Part shown: in pieces, positions 48,880 through 57,482 of the stretch | Layout of the letters: each line of letters begins with the position of its first letter | How positions within the stretch are numbered: the stretch's first letter is position 1 | Source of the DNA: Ordospora colligata OC4 | Taxonomy: Eukaryota > Microsporidia > Ordosporidae | Assembly: GCF_000803265.1 (NCBI RefSeq) | Contig: NW_014575396.1 | Location: forward strand, 124,001-188,000 | DNA length: 64,000 bases | Direction of reading: 5' to 3' | Notes under the pieces: generated by a model | Seen by the model: only the letters and a program-made list of their open reading frames with translations | Databases searched by the model: none | What the model was told of the DNA's origin: nothing | Position numbers and translations under genes: made by a program

Positions 48880-48978
48880 TTGGATTTATGAAGAGGGACG
48901 GCAGGGACACTCCTTTGTTTGGATAGCCAGGAGTGATTGGAAAGCTCCTTTTGAAATACTTTTTTGGAGAAAGCCCTA

Positions 48979-49923
48979 ATGGGAGACGACAGGCCAGTTG
49001 TAGAGTTTATGCTGATGCTATTTCTTGTCACGTTCTCGTTTATGCTGTTTCCAGAGATGCTTACGACATCTGTGAAGAATGCAGGGTATTTTGAAGGGAA
49101 CCGAACGGTGCGTGACTTGAGTTTTTTAGCAAAGCCAATGGGTGGGAATGTAACGCTGTATGATAGAAGCGGATATACAGGAATAATCAGTATGAGTAGC
49201 ATTCCAAGCGGATCTCCAATAACACAGGCGATGCACCAGATATGCAAGGAGGGCAAGCCATGGTTTAATGTTCAGGTTGATGAAGAGACTTGTTGTGTGT
49301 TTATAAGGACTCAGTCACCGATTCCTGATTATATATTCAGACTAAACGAGATACCTAATAAGAACCTGTCACCATCTGAAATGGTTCTGTCACTTGATAG
49401 CTTCTACTCTTCAAAGAAGACGTTTGACAAGAAGATGATAGAAACACTTGTGTATCTGATGATGAGAGAAAGCTTGACTGACAAGCTTGTTCTGCTATAT
49501 GAGCAGATGATGGTGATAATCAATGATAGAAACAAGATGTTTCTTTTTGATATTGATTTTGACCAGCTTCCTATATTTATCAAGACAGCGACGAATCTGA
49601 ATACGATTATTGCAGCATTTAGCATAAGTGAAAACACGCTGTTTGTGTACACGACTTTACTGTCAAGGGAGATACCGTATAGTAAAGTATTTGAAGCCCG
49701 ATTCGCAAAGATGTTTCCTGAGCAGAAGGACATTAAGATAAAGAACTATCTGTCTACAGATGATTACAAAGGCCTGAGTTTGCTAATAAGCGATGAGGAA
49801 AGAAGCGAAGCAATGAATCTATTGAGCCTGTATTTGAATGACTTTTCTAAAACTGACAAGCAGATAACAGAAGCGATGAAAATACCAGGTGAAAGAGCAT
49901 CATTCATAGAAGTGTTGGTGTAA
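48979..49923 (+). CDS. Predicted secreted or membrane-anchored protein, unknown function
   Basis: The 314-residue product has a hydrophobic N-terminal segment (FMLMLFLVTFSFMLFP, about residues 10-25), either a signal peptide or an anchor. The rest is a soluble mixed helix/strand protein without low complexity; two cysteines lie together at DEETCCVF. I recognise no family. The ATG has CCC one base upstream (AGCCCTAATG), which supports this start over the longer TTG frame. It sits 100 bases after TRM8 on the same strand. Confidence 0.75.
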   Translation: MGDDRPVVEFMLMLFLVTFSFMLFPEMLTTSVKNAGYFEGNRTVRDLSFLAKPMGGNVTLYDRSGYTGIISMSSIPSGSPITQAMHQICKEGKPWFNVQVDEETCCVFIRTQSPIPDYIFRLNEIPNKNLSPSEMVLSLDSFYSSKKTFDKKMIETLVYLMMRESLTDKLVLLYEQMMVIINDRNKMFLFDIDFDQLPIFIKTATNLNTIIAAFSISENTLFVYTTLLSREIPYSKVFEARFAKMFPEQKDIKIKNYLSTDDYKGLSLLISDEERSEAMNLLSLYLNDFSKTDKQITEAMKIPGERASFIEVLV

Positions 49924-50081
49924 TCGATTGGCATAATGGATGATGCACATATACAGTATTCAAATGGAATACATGAATACAATCCGGATGTTAGTGGAGA
50001 ATAAATTTTAATTATAGAGAGTCTTGATTTTTTCATATGTCTGAGCAGAACCAGTATGGATTATGAAATTGTGGCAATATA

Positions 50082-50906
50082 TCAGATATTGATAAAGCTT
50101 CTTAGAAGTCTTGCTTCATGTTTGTAAATTCCTTGATCTGGTGTTTCTAGAATTAGTGGAATGTCATCAGAAAAATTGCTATTCATGATGAACCTGAATG
50201 CATCGCACCCAATCAGTCCTTTTCCTATTGACTCATGCCTGTCTTTACGGGAGCCAAGTGGTTGCTTGCTGTCATTGATATGCATTGCCTTAAGGTACTG
50301 GATGCCTACTGTCTGATCAAATCTTTTTATGACCTCTGCAAATCGTTCTTCGGTGCGTATGTCAAATCCTGAACCAAAAAGATGACACGTATCAAGACAA
50401 ACACCCACACGCTGTTTATCATCCACAGCACCAATTATATCTCTTATTTGTTCGAAGCTACTTGCAAGAACATTGCCTTGCCCAGCCATATTTTCTATCA
50501 AGACAATAACATCCGGAACTGTAGCCAGAGCTGTGTTTATGTTTCTGCTGATGTTGGCAAGTGCACTCTGAACACTCCCACCTTTGCTGCTTCCAGGATG
50601 GATGTTGTACATTTTGATTCCCAATGAATTGCATCTTTTGAGATCATCTATAAAGCACTCCATGCCTTTCTGAGCTGAATCTGTGGCAAGGTTCACAAGA
50701 TATGAAGAGTGTGGTACAATAAGCTCTGGAAGGCGAATATTTTTGTGGAACATTTGTGCAGCAGTATCGCTGAGTGGAGCAGAAGAATACCGCTTTTGAT
50801 TCTTAAGGAATATTGCGCATGTATCCAGTTCAAGCAAATCCATTTGTTCTTGTACAGTATGAATTCCATTGCTTATTGATAGATGTGCACCAATTATCTT
50901 TGCCAT
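50082..50906 (-). CDS. APN1: AP endonuclease, endonuclease IV family (Apn1)
   Basis: The 274-residue protein is a TIM-barrel endonuclease IV. Metal-ligand motifs are visible: GAHLSISNG at the start, VPHSSYLVNLA, NIHPGSS, VLIENMAGQG, VCLDTCHLFGSGFD and AMHINDSKQPLGS. It cuts abasic sites in base excision repair. The length is close to bacterial endonuclease IV (285), without the nuclear-targeting tail of yeast Apn1. CCC directly precedes the ATG at 50906. The syntaxin gene starts 61 bases away in the other direction. Confidence 0.95.
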   Translation of the reverse strand: MAKIIGAHLSISNGIHTVQEQMDLLELDTCAIFLKNQKRYSSAPLSDTAAQMFHKNIRLPELIVPHSSYLVNLATDSAQKGMECFIDDLKRCNSLGIKMYNIHPGSSKGGSVQSALANISRNINTALATVPDVIVLIENMAGQGNVLASSFEQIRDIIGAVDDKQRVGVCLDTCHLFGSGFDIRTEERFAEVIKRFDQTVGIQYLKAMHINDSKQPLGSRKDRHESIGKGLIGCDAFRFIMNSNFSDDIPLILETPDQGIYKHEARLLRSFINI

Positions 50907-50967
50907 GGGAAGAATTCATGTGCTAAAGAAATGTTTAAAAATAAATGTTGGAGCTGCCTTACTGGAG

Positions 50968-51789
50968 ATGCAGGACTTTGTAAAGGAGTCCAAAAGGATC
51001 CTGAATGACATAGAAACACTGGATTCGTACACAACCAGTATAGACTACTTGAGTTCCCAGAAGAACAGTTCGGTGCTGAGCAAGGACAAGGAGAAGACGC
51101 TCAACAACCAGATTGATGTTCTTAACGAGCGGTTCAGGGCGCTTTCAATGAGGATCAAGGGAAAGATAGACGACTTTGCAGATGAAACTGCGTCGATGGA
51201 GAAAGAAAAGAAGAACAATGGGTTTTACTGTCAGACAAGGAATCTCCACCTCCAGGCACAGTCAATGAAGCTTACTAAGGTAATCAATAGATACAGAGAA
51301 GCACAGATAAAGCATCGAGAGGACGAGGTGGATAAGTTCCGGATGCAATACATTATTGCAAAGCCCGATGCAACAGAAAGAGAAATAGAGGAGTTTATTG
51401 AAGACGAAGATGGCTCGAAGATTGAATCTGCATTTGCACTCGGCGCCAACTCAGCAAGGGGCATTCTAGAGGAAGCAGAGAATAGAAAAAAGAACATCAA
51501 GAAGATTGAGGAGATGGTGCAAGAGATAGTGGACCTTCTTAACCTGATCAGCCAGGAGGTGTCTAAGCGCACGAGTGTTGTTGATTCCATCAACGATGAG
51601 TTGATTGCAGCGCGTGAAAACACGACTGCAGCAAATGCCGATCTTGAGTCTGCATTGGTATACCAGATCCGGGCCACTCGGATAAAAAGAATGATTTTCT
51701 ATGGGATCCTTATAATTATTGCGGTGTTTATTGTTTTTATTGCTATAAAGACCAATTTTTTTGGTGCGTTCAACAATAATAAGTTCTAG
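50968..51789 (+). CDS. Syntaxin (Qa-SNARE fold) with arginine at the zero layer
   Basis: The 273-residue protein has a helical N-terminal Habc-like region (about 1-140), a SNARE motif (about 170-235) and a C-terminal membrane anchor (MIFYGILIIIAVFIVFIAI). The motif aligns without gaps with syntaxin 1A: EEAENRKKNIKKIEEMVQEI against SEIESRHKDIMKLETSIREL. In that alignment the central glutamine is replaced by Arg201 (codon CGC at 51568-51570). The hydrophobic layers around it have normal spacing. It should act in fusion at the plasma membrane (Sso1-like) or in late secretion. The start is the first ATG that clears the APN1 gene. Confidence 0.85.
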   Translation: MQDFVKESKRILNDIETLDSYTTSIDYLSSQKNSSVLSKDKEKTLNNQIDVLNERFRALSMRIKGKIDDFADETASMEKEKKNNGFYCQTRNLHLQAQSMKLTKVINRYREAQIKHREDEVDKFRMQYIIAKPDATEREIEEFIEDEDGSKIESAFALGANSARGILEEAENRKKNIKKIEEMVQEIVDLLNLISQEVSKRTSVVDSINDELIAARENTTAANADLESALVYQIRATRIKRMIFYGILIIIAVFIVFIAIKTNFFGAFNNNKF

Positions 51790-51905
51790 TGTGAGACAGA
51801 GTGTGTGCTGTAAAGGATTGTCTGGTAAATAAACGAATATTGTATTTGATGTGATGAATAATGTGCTTGTGAGATACGATTTAATGTGAATTTTAATGGA
51901 CCTTA

Positions 51906-52955
51906 ATGGGATTCATGAATCGAAATAGGATTGATAGAAAAGAAGGGAAAGTTAATGTGTATCTGAACATACCAGATAACTTCATATATGACATAAACGA
52001 AGTGGTGGTTGAGTATGATGAGGTGCATAACAAGGTCAGGGTAATGAGCAAGATGATACCTTCAGTCATAAGAAACAACATGGAAGCATATTTCAAAGGA
52101 GACATTGAGAAGTACGTGAAGCTTTTGGAATGTAGTCTTGAAACTTTTTTCAGGGGAGAATGTCCTGAGATACACGAAGATTCAGGTAATGGTGATGATG
52201 TTGTAATGAGGCCATTTGAACTGCCAAGGAGCCATCGCTTTGTAATGAATCGAAATGTCGTACCAAATGTAAAGGTTGAATTTGATAAGAGCATGAGCTT
52301 TGTGGTATGCGAAAGACTCAATGTTCAGATTGAATGCAATAGATGCAAAAGGAAGGTTAGAACACATGAATCGATGGATTGTCCTGGATGCATGAAGAGA
52401 TTAGATGTGCTATACATTCCCACACTTTCGATTGATTTTCTAGGGTTTCTAAAGCTAGGAGGATGCAGCCTGATATTGCTTGATACAAGCAAATACCAAT
52501 TTAGCTGTGATAATTGCCAGATGAATTATGAAACTAACGAGCTAGGAGTTGGTGATGTGTTTAGCATGAAATGCTATGAATGTTTTTCAAACATGCGCAT
52601 AAAGGTTATGCAGATGATGCTGATTGAGAAGAATAAAGGTGAGATCATAAAGCCTGGGCATCCTCTTCCAAATGCTGGTGCATGCAAGCATTACAAGAAA
52701 TCGTACAGGTGGTTCCGGTTTCCATGCTGTAACGCGCTGTATCCATGTGATATATGTCATGATGAAGACAATCAGCACGTCCATGAGATGGCAAACAAGA
52801 TGGTGTGCGGGCTATGCTCTAAGGAGCAGGGTGTTACTAAAGAGTGTGCTTGCGGAATGAAAATGAACAGATCAACCACTTTCTGGGAGGGTGGAAAGGG
52901 AAGCAGAAACAAAACCACAATGAGTAAGAAGGACAACAAGAAGTATAGTAAGTAA
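51906..52955 (+). CDS. CHY-type zinc finger protein
   Basis: The 349-residue protein ends with a complete CHY finger at about residues 260-325: ACKHYKKSYRWFRFPCC, YPCDICHDEDNQHVHEMA and MVCGLCSKEQGV, then CACG. More CxxC pairs occur in the middle (CNRCKRK, CPGCMKR, CDNCQMN, CYECF), suggesting two extra zinc ribbons. Related proteins include yeast Hot13 (small Tim assembly) and larger fungal CHY proteins; the long N-terminal part fits the latter. The role is unknown. The stop codon lies in the first copy of a 30-base tandem duplication. Confidence 0.85.
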   Translation: MGFMNRNRIDRKEGKVNVYLNIPDNFIYDINEVVVEYDEVHNKVRVMSKMIPSVIRNNMEAYFKGDIEKYVKLLECSLETFFRGECPEIHEDSGNGDDVVMRPFELPRSHRFVMNRNVVPNVKVEFDKSMSFVVCERLNVQIECNRCKRKVRTHESMDCPGCMKRLDVLYIPTLSIDFLGFLKLGGCSLILLDTSKYQFSCDNCQMNYETNELGVGDVFSMKCYECFSNMRIKVMQMMLIEKNKGEIIKPGHPLPNAGACKHYKKSYRWFRFPCCNALYPCDICHDEDNQHVHEMANKMVCGLCSKEQGVTKECACGMKMNRSTTFWEGGKGSRNKTTMSKKDNKKYSK

Positions 52956-53010
52956 TAAAATGTTTAGTTTAGGAGAAGTAAGTAATAAAAGTGTTTAGTT
53001 CAGGAGAAGA
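52951..53010. repeat. 30-base tandem duplication spanning two convergent gene ends
   Basis: 52951-52980 and 52981-53010 are two copies of a 30-base unit beginning AGTAATAAAA and ending AGGAGAAG plus two bases, with a few substitutions and one base shift. The first copy contains the stop of the CHY protein, and the second contains the last codons and stop of RLI1. Confidence 0.85.
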
Positions 53011-54913
53011 AATATTGGTTGTTTTCCTTCTGTGTTCTGTCCTTTGCAGATCCTGGCTTGTTGATTCTTGGCCTAAGATTTGCCGGGTCTCTTCGGAATG
53101 TAACATCCAGACTCTTAAGAAATGTGTTCATTCCGTTTAAAATATCCATGGGAGGTGTTGCAGTGCTGGATATTCCAGGTTCGCCTTGAAACACTATTAC
53201 CTTGTCTGCAAGATACGTCCCAACTATCAGGTCATGTTCAACAACAAATGCAATCTTATTGTTTGAATATATAAACCGCTTTATAACCTTTGATATTGCT
53301 ATTCGCTGATCAGAATCCAGGAATGCAGAAGGCTCGTCAATCAGGTATATGTTTGCTTCCTTTCCAAGGCACATTGCAATTGCGATTCTCTGTAGTTCTC
53401 CTCCGCTAAGGTTCTGCACTTGCTGATCGTAGGTGTATTCAATACACAGCGGCTTGAGGATGTCATTCATGAACGATGGATTGATGAACGAGGACCTGAT
53501 CTTTGAAGATAACAACTCTCTAACGGTTCCTTTGAATTTCGGAAGGATTTTCTGTGGCTTAAGGCTGCAGCTGAGCTTTGAAAACTCCTCATCGTTGTTT
53601 GGCTTTATAATCCCTGCTATTAACCCCACTAAAGTGCTTTTTCCCATGCCATTTTCGCCTAGAAACACAATTATTTCAGAGTCATTGAATGCTCCAGCAC
53701 TGACATTGAGTGAAAACTCGCCATATGTCTTTTTCATTGCTTTATAGAAATACTGGTTCTTCCTGTCTGATGAATCCGTGGGTCGTTCAGAAATGTCGAA
53801 CTTGAGCTCTGAAGACCTGAACTTCATATTTTCTGTTGGGATGTATCCGTCCAGGAAGATGTTGATTGCAGATTTGATTGAGTATGGCGTTGTAATCACA
53901 CCATATGCTCCTGGTTGTCCATAAAGTACACATCCAAAGTCACTCATCAAGTCTAGGATCGCCAGGTCGTGCTCAACAACAATTACATACTTGTTGTCCT
54001 GGCAAAGTTCTCTAATCTCTTTTGCTGCTGACAATCTCTGTTTAACATCAAGATAGCTGGATGGCTCATCAAATATGTAAACATCGCTTTCTTGCATGAA
54101 TGCCAGAGCCAAAGAAAATCTTTGCAGTTCTCCTCCACTCAATTCTTCAACATCTCTGTTGAGGATGTTCTGAAGACACATTGCATCGATATAGTACTCT
54201 TTTTTGCCTCTTTGATCCATATCATTTATAACATCAATAACAAGTAGTTTGTTTTCAAGTTTATCCGGCTCATTCTTTGCATCTCCAAGTGCATCCTTGT
54301 TTCTTGCATCATTATTTATTGCAAGCTTTTCCAATTTGCTTTTAATTTCTACTCCAAACTTCTTTTTCAATAGCTTTGGAAGTCTGTCTATGTATTGGAT
54401 TTTTGATGTTATTTTCAGCTGGCCATCGATTACCTTGTTAAAGTATCCTTGTAGCTCAGAACCTTTGTAATGGTTAAGAATGCGCTCCCATGAAGGCTCG
54501 TTCTTGTAATCTCCAAGGTTCGGCTTTATGTCGCCAGAGAGGATCTTCAATGCGCTACTCTTTCCAATTCCGTTTGTTCCAACAAGTCCAAGAACTTTGC
54601 CTGGCTTTGGGATCGGGAGCCTGTGCACTTTAAAACCATTTTCTCCGTATCTATGCGATATCTCTTTATCCAGGCTTGTGGGTAGATTTATTATTGTGAT
54701 TGCTTTGAAAGGACACTTTTTCTGGCATGCCGAGCATCCAATGCACAGGATTTCAGATATTTCAGACTTTCGTGTTATCCTTATACACTCTCGCCCTGTT
54801 TTATTTACAGGACATGCCTTCTTGCATTCAGAGGCACACTGCGAAGGTTTGCACAACTCGGGATTGACAATTGCCAGTCGTGTGATGCTTGTCTTTTCAT
54901 CATTCTTTGCCAT
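53000..54913 (-). CDS. RLI1: RLI1/ABCE1, iron-sulfur ribosome recycling ATPase
   Basis: The 637-residue protein begins with eight conserved cysteines for two [4Fe-4S] clusters (CKPSQCASECKKACPV and CIGCSACQKKCPFKAI). Two ATPase domains follow, with GTNGIGKSS and LSGGELQRFSLALAF, then GENGMGKST and LSGGELQRIAIAMCL. RLI1 splits ribosomes after termination and is the best-known essential client of cytosolic iron-sulfur assembly, which links it to the mitosomal Atm1 and ferredoxin reductase genes here. The ATG at 54913 has CCC five bases upstream; the longer frame starts with TTG. The usual length is about 600-610. Confidence 0.96.
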   Translation of the reverse strand: MAKNDEKTSITRLAIVNPELCKPSQCASECKKACPVNKTGRECIRITRKSEISEILCIGCSACQKKCPFKAITIINLPTSLDKEISHRYGENGFKVHRLPIPKPGKVLGLVGTNGIGKSSALKILSGDIKPNLGDYKNEPSWERILNHYKGSELQGYFNKVIDGQLKITSKIQYIDRLPKLLKKKFGVEIKSKLEKLAINNDARNKDALGDAKNEPDKLENKLLVIDVINDMDQRGKKEYYIDAMCLQNILNRDVEELSGGELQRFSLALAFMQESDVYIFDEPSSYLDVKQRLSAAKEIRELCQDNKYVIVVEHDLAILDLMSDFGCVLYGQPGAYGVITTPYSIKSAINIFLDGYIPTENMKFRSSELKFDISERPTDSSDRKNQYFYKAMKKTYGEFSLNVSAGAFNDSEIIVFLGENGMGKSTLVGLIAGIIKPNNDEEFSKLSCSLKPQKILPKFKGTVRELLSSKIRSSFINPSFMNDILKPLCIEYTYDQQVQNLSGGELQRIAIAMCLGKEANIYLIDEPSAFLDSDQRIAISKVIKRFIYSNNKIAFVVEHDLIVGTYLADKVIVFQGEPGISSTATPPMDILNGMNTFLKSLDVTFRRDPANLRPRINKPGSAKDRTQKENNQYFFS

Positions 54914-55070
54914 TGTATGGGTTATCAAAGTCTGTACAAGACTTCACATACTCACTCACTATAAATCAGATTATGCATGATCACACAAGATTAATTAAGC
55001 ACAAAATTATGCTTTGTACTTATACACATCGGTGTTGCATAAATAACACACTCAAAATATAAGTCCATAC

Positions 55071-55889
55071 TCATTTATTTCCAATAAGATACACTTTGTA
55101 AAAACAGGTAAAGTTCTTATTTCCCCCATTGCTTTTGGCAACAAAATCAATCGAAAGTGCCTTATGACTACCAACATCAAATCTCTGAAGTCCACATGCA
55201 TGAGTATCATATTCATATACACCTATGCTGCGATACTCTTTACTATTCTTAATAAAGACCTCAAACTCACGCACCGCACTGCTCGTATGTTTTGTAAGCG
55301 GATGATATATCCCAACCTTATTTATCTCAATCTCAGCTCCAAAGTCAATCGAAAACTTGGCGTTGTTACCCTTGAATGCCAGGCATTCTCCTTCATCGAG
55401 TCTTTCACTAAGCACTACATCAGGACTGGCATGCTTCCTAAGTCCAAGAAATCCGTATGAATACAGCTGCGAAGGTTCATCAATCCTTACTATTGCACCT
55501 TCCTCAATCTTTGCATGATTGATTTCCCTGGATTCCTTCATGCCTTTTATAAGTTGATTTATGGCATTATTTTCAGCTCTCAAAATATCGATTTCTTCCA
55601 TTAAGCTAATCATCATCATAGAGTCTGCTGGCTTTTTGAGAAACAGTGCAAGTATTAATACATATGGAATCGCAATTGATGCATATAAGCACCACCCTCT
55701 TGGTAGTGATCTTTGTATGTTTGGATTGACCATTGAATGCTCAACCGTTTTTACATCCTTACCTACTCTACATTTCCTCACAGGAGTGTCCATTACAATT
55801 GTTCCATACTCATCAGCATCAAATGTTGAATCGATCCCAATACTCCTTGACATCCTTGACAAATCTTTCTTGCTCATCAGCCCATGCAT
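55071..55889 (-). CDS. SUN-domain nuclear envelope protein
   Basis: The 272-residue protein has a nucleoplasmic N-terminus (1-64), one membrane helix (WCLYASIAIPYVLILALF, about 66-84), a short coiled coil (about 92-120) and a SUN domain (about 135-272). The SUN part shows CLAFKGNNAKFSIDFGAEIEI, a match to the family CWAFxGxxGxvxIxLx, and ends FTCFYKVYLIG (family TCIYRFRVHG). SUN proteins cross the inner nuclear membrane, bind KASH partners and attach spindle pole or telomeres. Few SUN proteins are this small. Starts at residue 1 or 5 are both possible. Confidence 0.88.
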   Translation of the reverse strand: MHGLMSKKDLSRMSRSIGIDSTFDADEYGTIVMDTPVRKCRVGKDVKTVEHSMVNPNIQRSLPRGWCLYASIAIPYVLILALFLKKPADSMMMISLMEEIDILRAENNAINQLIKGMKESREINHAKIEEGAIVRIDEPSQLYSYGFLGLRKHASPDVVLSERLDEGECLAFKGNNAKFSIDFGAEIEINKVGIYHPLTKHTSSAVREFEVFIKNSKEYRSIGVYEYDTHACGLQRFDVGSHKALSIDFVAKSNGGNKNFTCFYKVYLIGNK

Positions 55890-56028
55890 CTAAGTAATTT
55901 TTGATCTGTTCAGGAATCTACAGGAGCTATGCATAAATCAAATCACAAAAAAACAATTCTACAGTTTATATATTTAATCATCAAGAAAATAAATAGTTAT
56001 ACAGTTTATATACTCAATTATCAACTCA

Positions 56029-57327
56029 TCAATGCATCCATAAAACAAGCGCAATCGTAATAAAAAATATATTTACATAGAAATAAACCATAAGCTTGGA
56101 TCTCAGGCTCAAGAGTTGCTGCTTGGAATAGAATGTGATCGAAATGTGTATGAACGATGACAAAAACAGGTTGAAACTCAGAATAAACTTATACTGAGTT
56201 GCATCGCACACATTCTGTAAGCCCATGTTTGCTATTGTTTTGCATATGGAAGATGCGATGAACGAAAGAATATAGAACATATACGAGTATGACATGGATG
56301 ATGACATCCACAGAAGAAAGGCAAACGCCATTGCAACTGCAGAAGCCACAAATCCAAATGGAATGCACATGCCCTTAGAAACAACCCTTGTTACCTGAAG
56401 ACCTATCAGAGACGACAAAATCTTGGAGCATCCATCAATGTATCCATGGATTATCACTGCCTTGCTTGGATTCATATGATAAACAACAGAACTATCCATA
56501 AGCGAAAATAGCTTAATTATCGTGTATGAAAGAAGGCGCACAGGCTTTGCAATCAAAAACATCATTCTATTTATCCTCATGTTGCTTTCAATACCACTTT
56601 TTTTCTCAAGAAAGATCCCTGCTGAATAGAAGGACAAGCATATGTAAAGAATACCCGCTGACGACGAAAGCGTTGATGCAACAATCACATCTTTTGAATA
56701 TGCATTTTTCATCTTTTTCCACATTTCTGCGGGTGTTTTAATGCTGTCCACAAACTTTGCATTCTCTACTGTATGACCTGCACCAGGAAGAATCAATGTG
56801 GTGATCAATGCAAGGAGCAATCCTGAAAGAGACACACACATGTTCACAAGGTGTGTTCCTCCACACATTATGATGTCCTGGCCAAGCCAAGATGAAACAA
56901 CACCTACGAATGTCTTAATGCTGGTGGCTGTGGAAAGAATGACATTCTTGTCTTCGTTCTTGTCTGCAGTAGAGTTGAGGATGGACTTCATAACAACACC
57001 AAACGATGTGGTTGCCCCATGAAGCACATATGCAGTTGAAATAAGAAGTGTGCTTCTGAATGGCATGAACATGAGGATCAGATACACAATTATTTCAAGC
57101 ATAGTATCAGCAAACAGACTCATCTTGTTACCAAGAAGTTCTATAATCAGGAAAGAAACAAGCGAGACGACCGTCGATGAGATGAAAAACAGCGGACTGA
57201 AGCTATTATGCATTTCATTAATTGAGAATCCTTTCTTCTCAACAAGATACGGAACCATGAATGAGAGAAACGGGGTGAATGATTTGAATGCAAAGTACTG
57301 ATATAGCCTGATTGTCCATAAAGACAT
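56029..57327 (-). CDS. SLC19-like (folate/thiamine) transporter
   Basis: The 432-residue membrane protein has about 11-12 hydrophobic segments. The N-terminal pattern (YFAFKSFTPFLSFMVPYL, then a segment followed by LFADTMLEIIVYLILMF, then YVLHGATTSFGVVMKSI) follows the reduced folate carrier/thiamine transporter family (FxxxRPSxPFLxxYL, LTDxLRYKP, ExxxGxxTAxxxAYxSYIY). It would import a vitamin that the parasite cannot make. The start at 57327 was chosen for the CCC ten bases upstream, although an in-frame ATG exists at 57414 in a repeat-bearing stretch. The match is by pattern; a general MFS carrier is the alternative. Confidence 0.6.
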   Translation of the reverse strand: MSLWTIRLYQYFAFKSFTPFLSFMVPYLVEKKGFSINEMHNSFSPLFFISSTVVSLVSFLIIELLGNKMSLFADTMLEIIVYLILMFMPFRSTLLISTAYVLHGATTSFGVVMKSILNSTADKNEDKNVILSTATSIKTFVGVVSSWLGQDIIMCGGTHLVNMCVSLSGLLLALITTLILPGAGHTVENAKFVDSIKTPAEMWKKMKNAYSKDVIVASTLSSSAGILYICLSFYSAGIFLEKKSGIESNMRINRMMFLIAKPVRLLSYTIIKLFSLMDSSVVYHMNPSKAVIIHGYIDGCSKILSSLIGLQVTRVVSKGMCIPFGFVASAVAMAFAFLLWMSSSMSYSYMFYILSFIASSICKTIANMGLQNVCDATQYKFILSFNLFLSSFIHISITFYSKQQLLSLRSKLMVYFYVNIFFITIALVLWMH

Positions 57328-57349
57328 CTGTATGAGGGCTTCTAAAGAA

Positions 57350-57440
57350 TGCGATTTATAACTGAAGTGTGTACGGAAATGAAGTTTATATAGGTTTTTA
57401 TAACTGAAGTACATATAACTACATATAAGTGAAATTTACT
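57350..57440. repeat. Short direct repeat upstream of the SLC19-like gene
   Basis: The word TTTATAACTGAAGT occurs twice, about 44 bases apart (near 57355 and 57399), followed by ATA-rich words. It lies between the transporter start and the PUS3 start. Confidence 0.5.
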
Positions 57441-57482
57441 ACTTGTCAACGGTTTTTGTAAAGATAAGAAAATTATCCCTGA

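Noticed and set aside
57328..57414. Longer N-terminus of the SLC19-like gene from the ATG at 57414
   Set aside because: The added 29 residues come from a repeat-bearing stretch, and the CCC signal belongs to the ATG at 57327.
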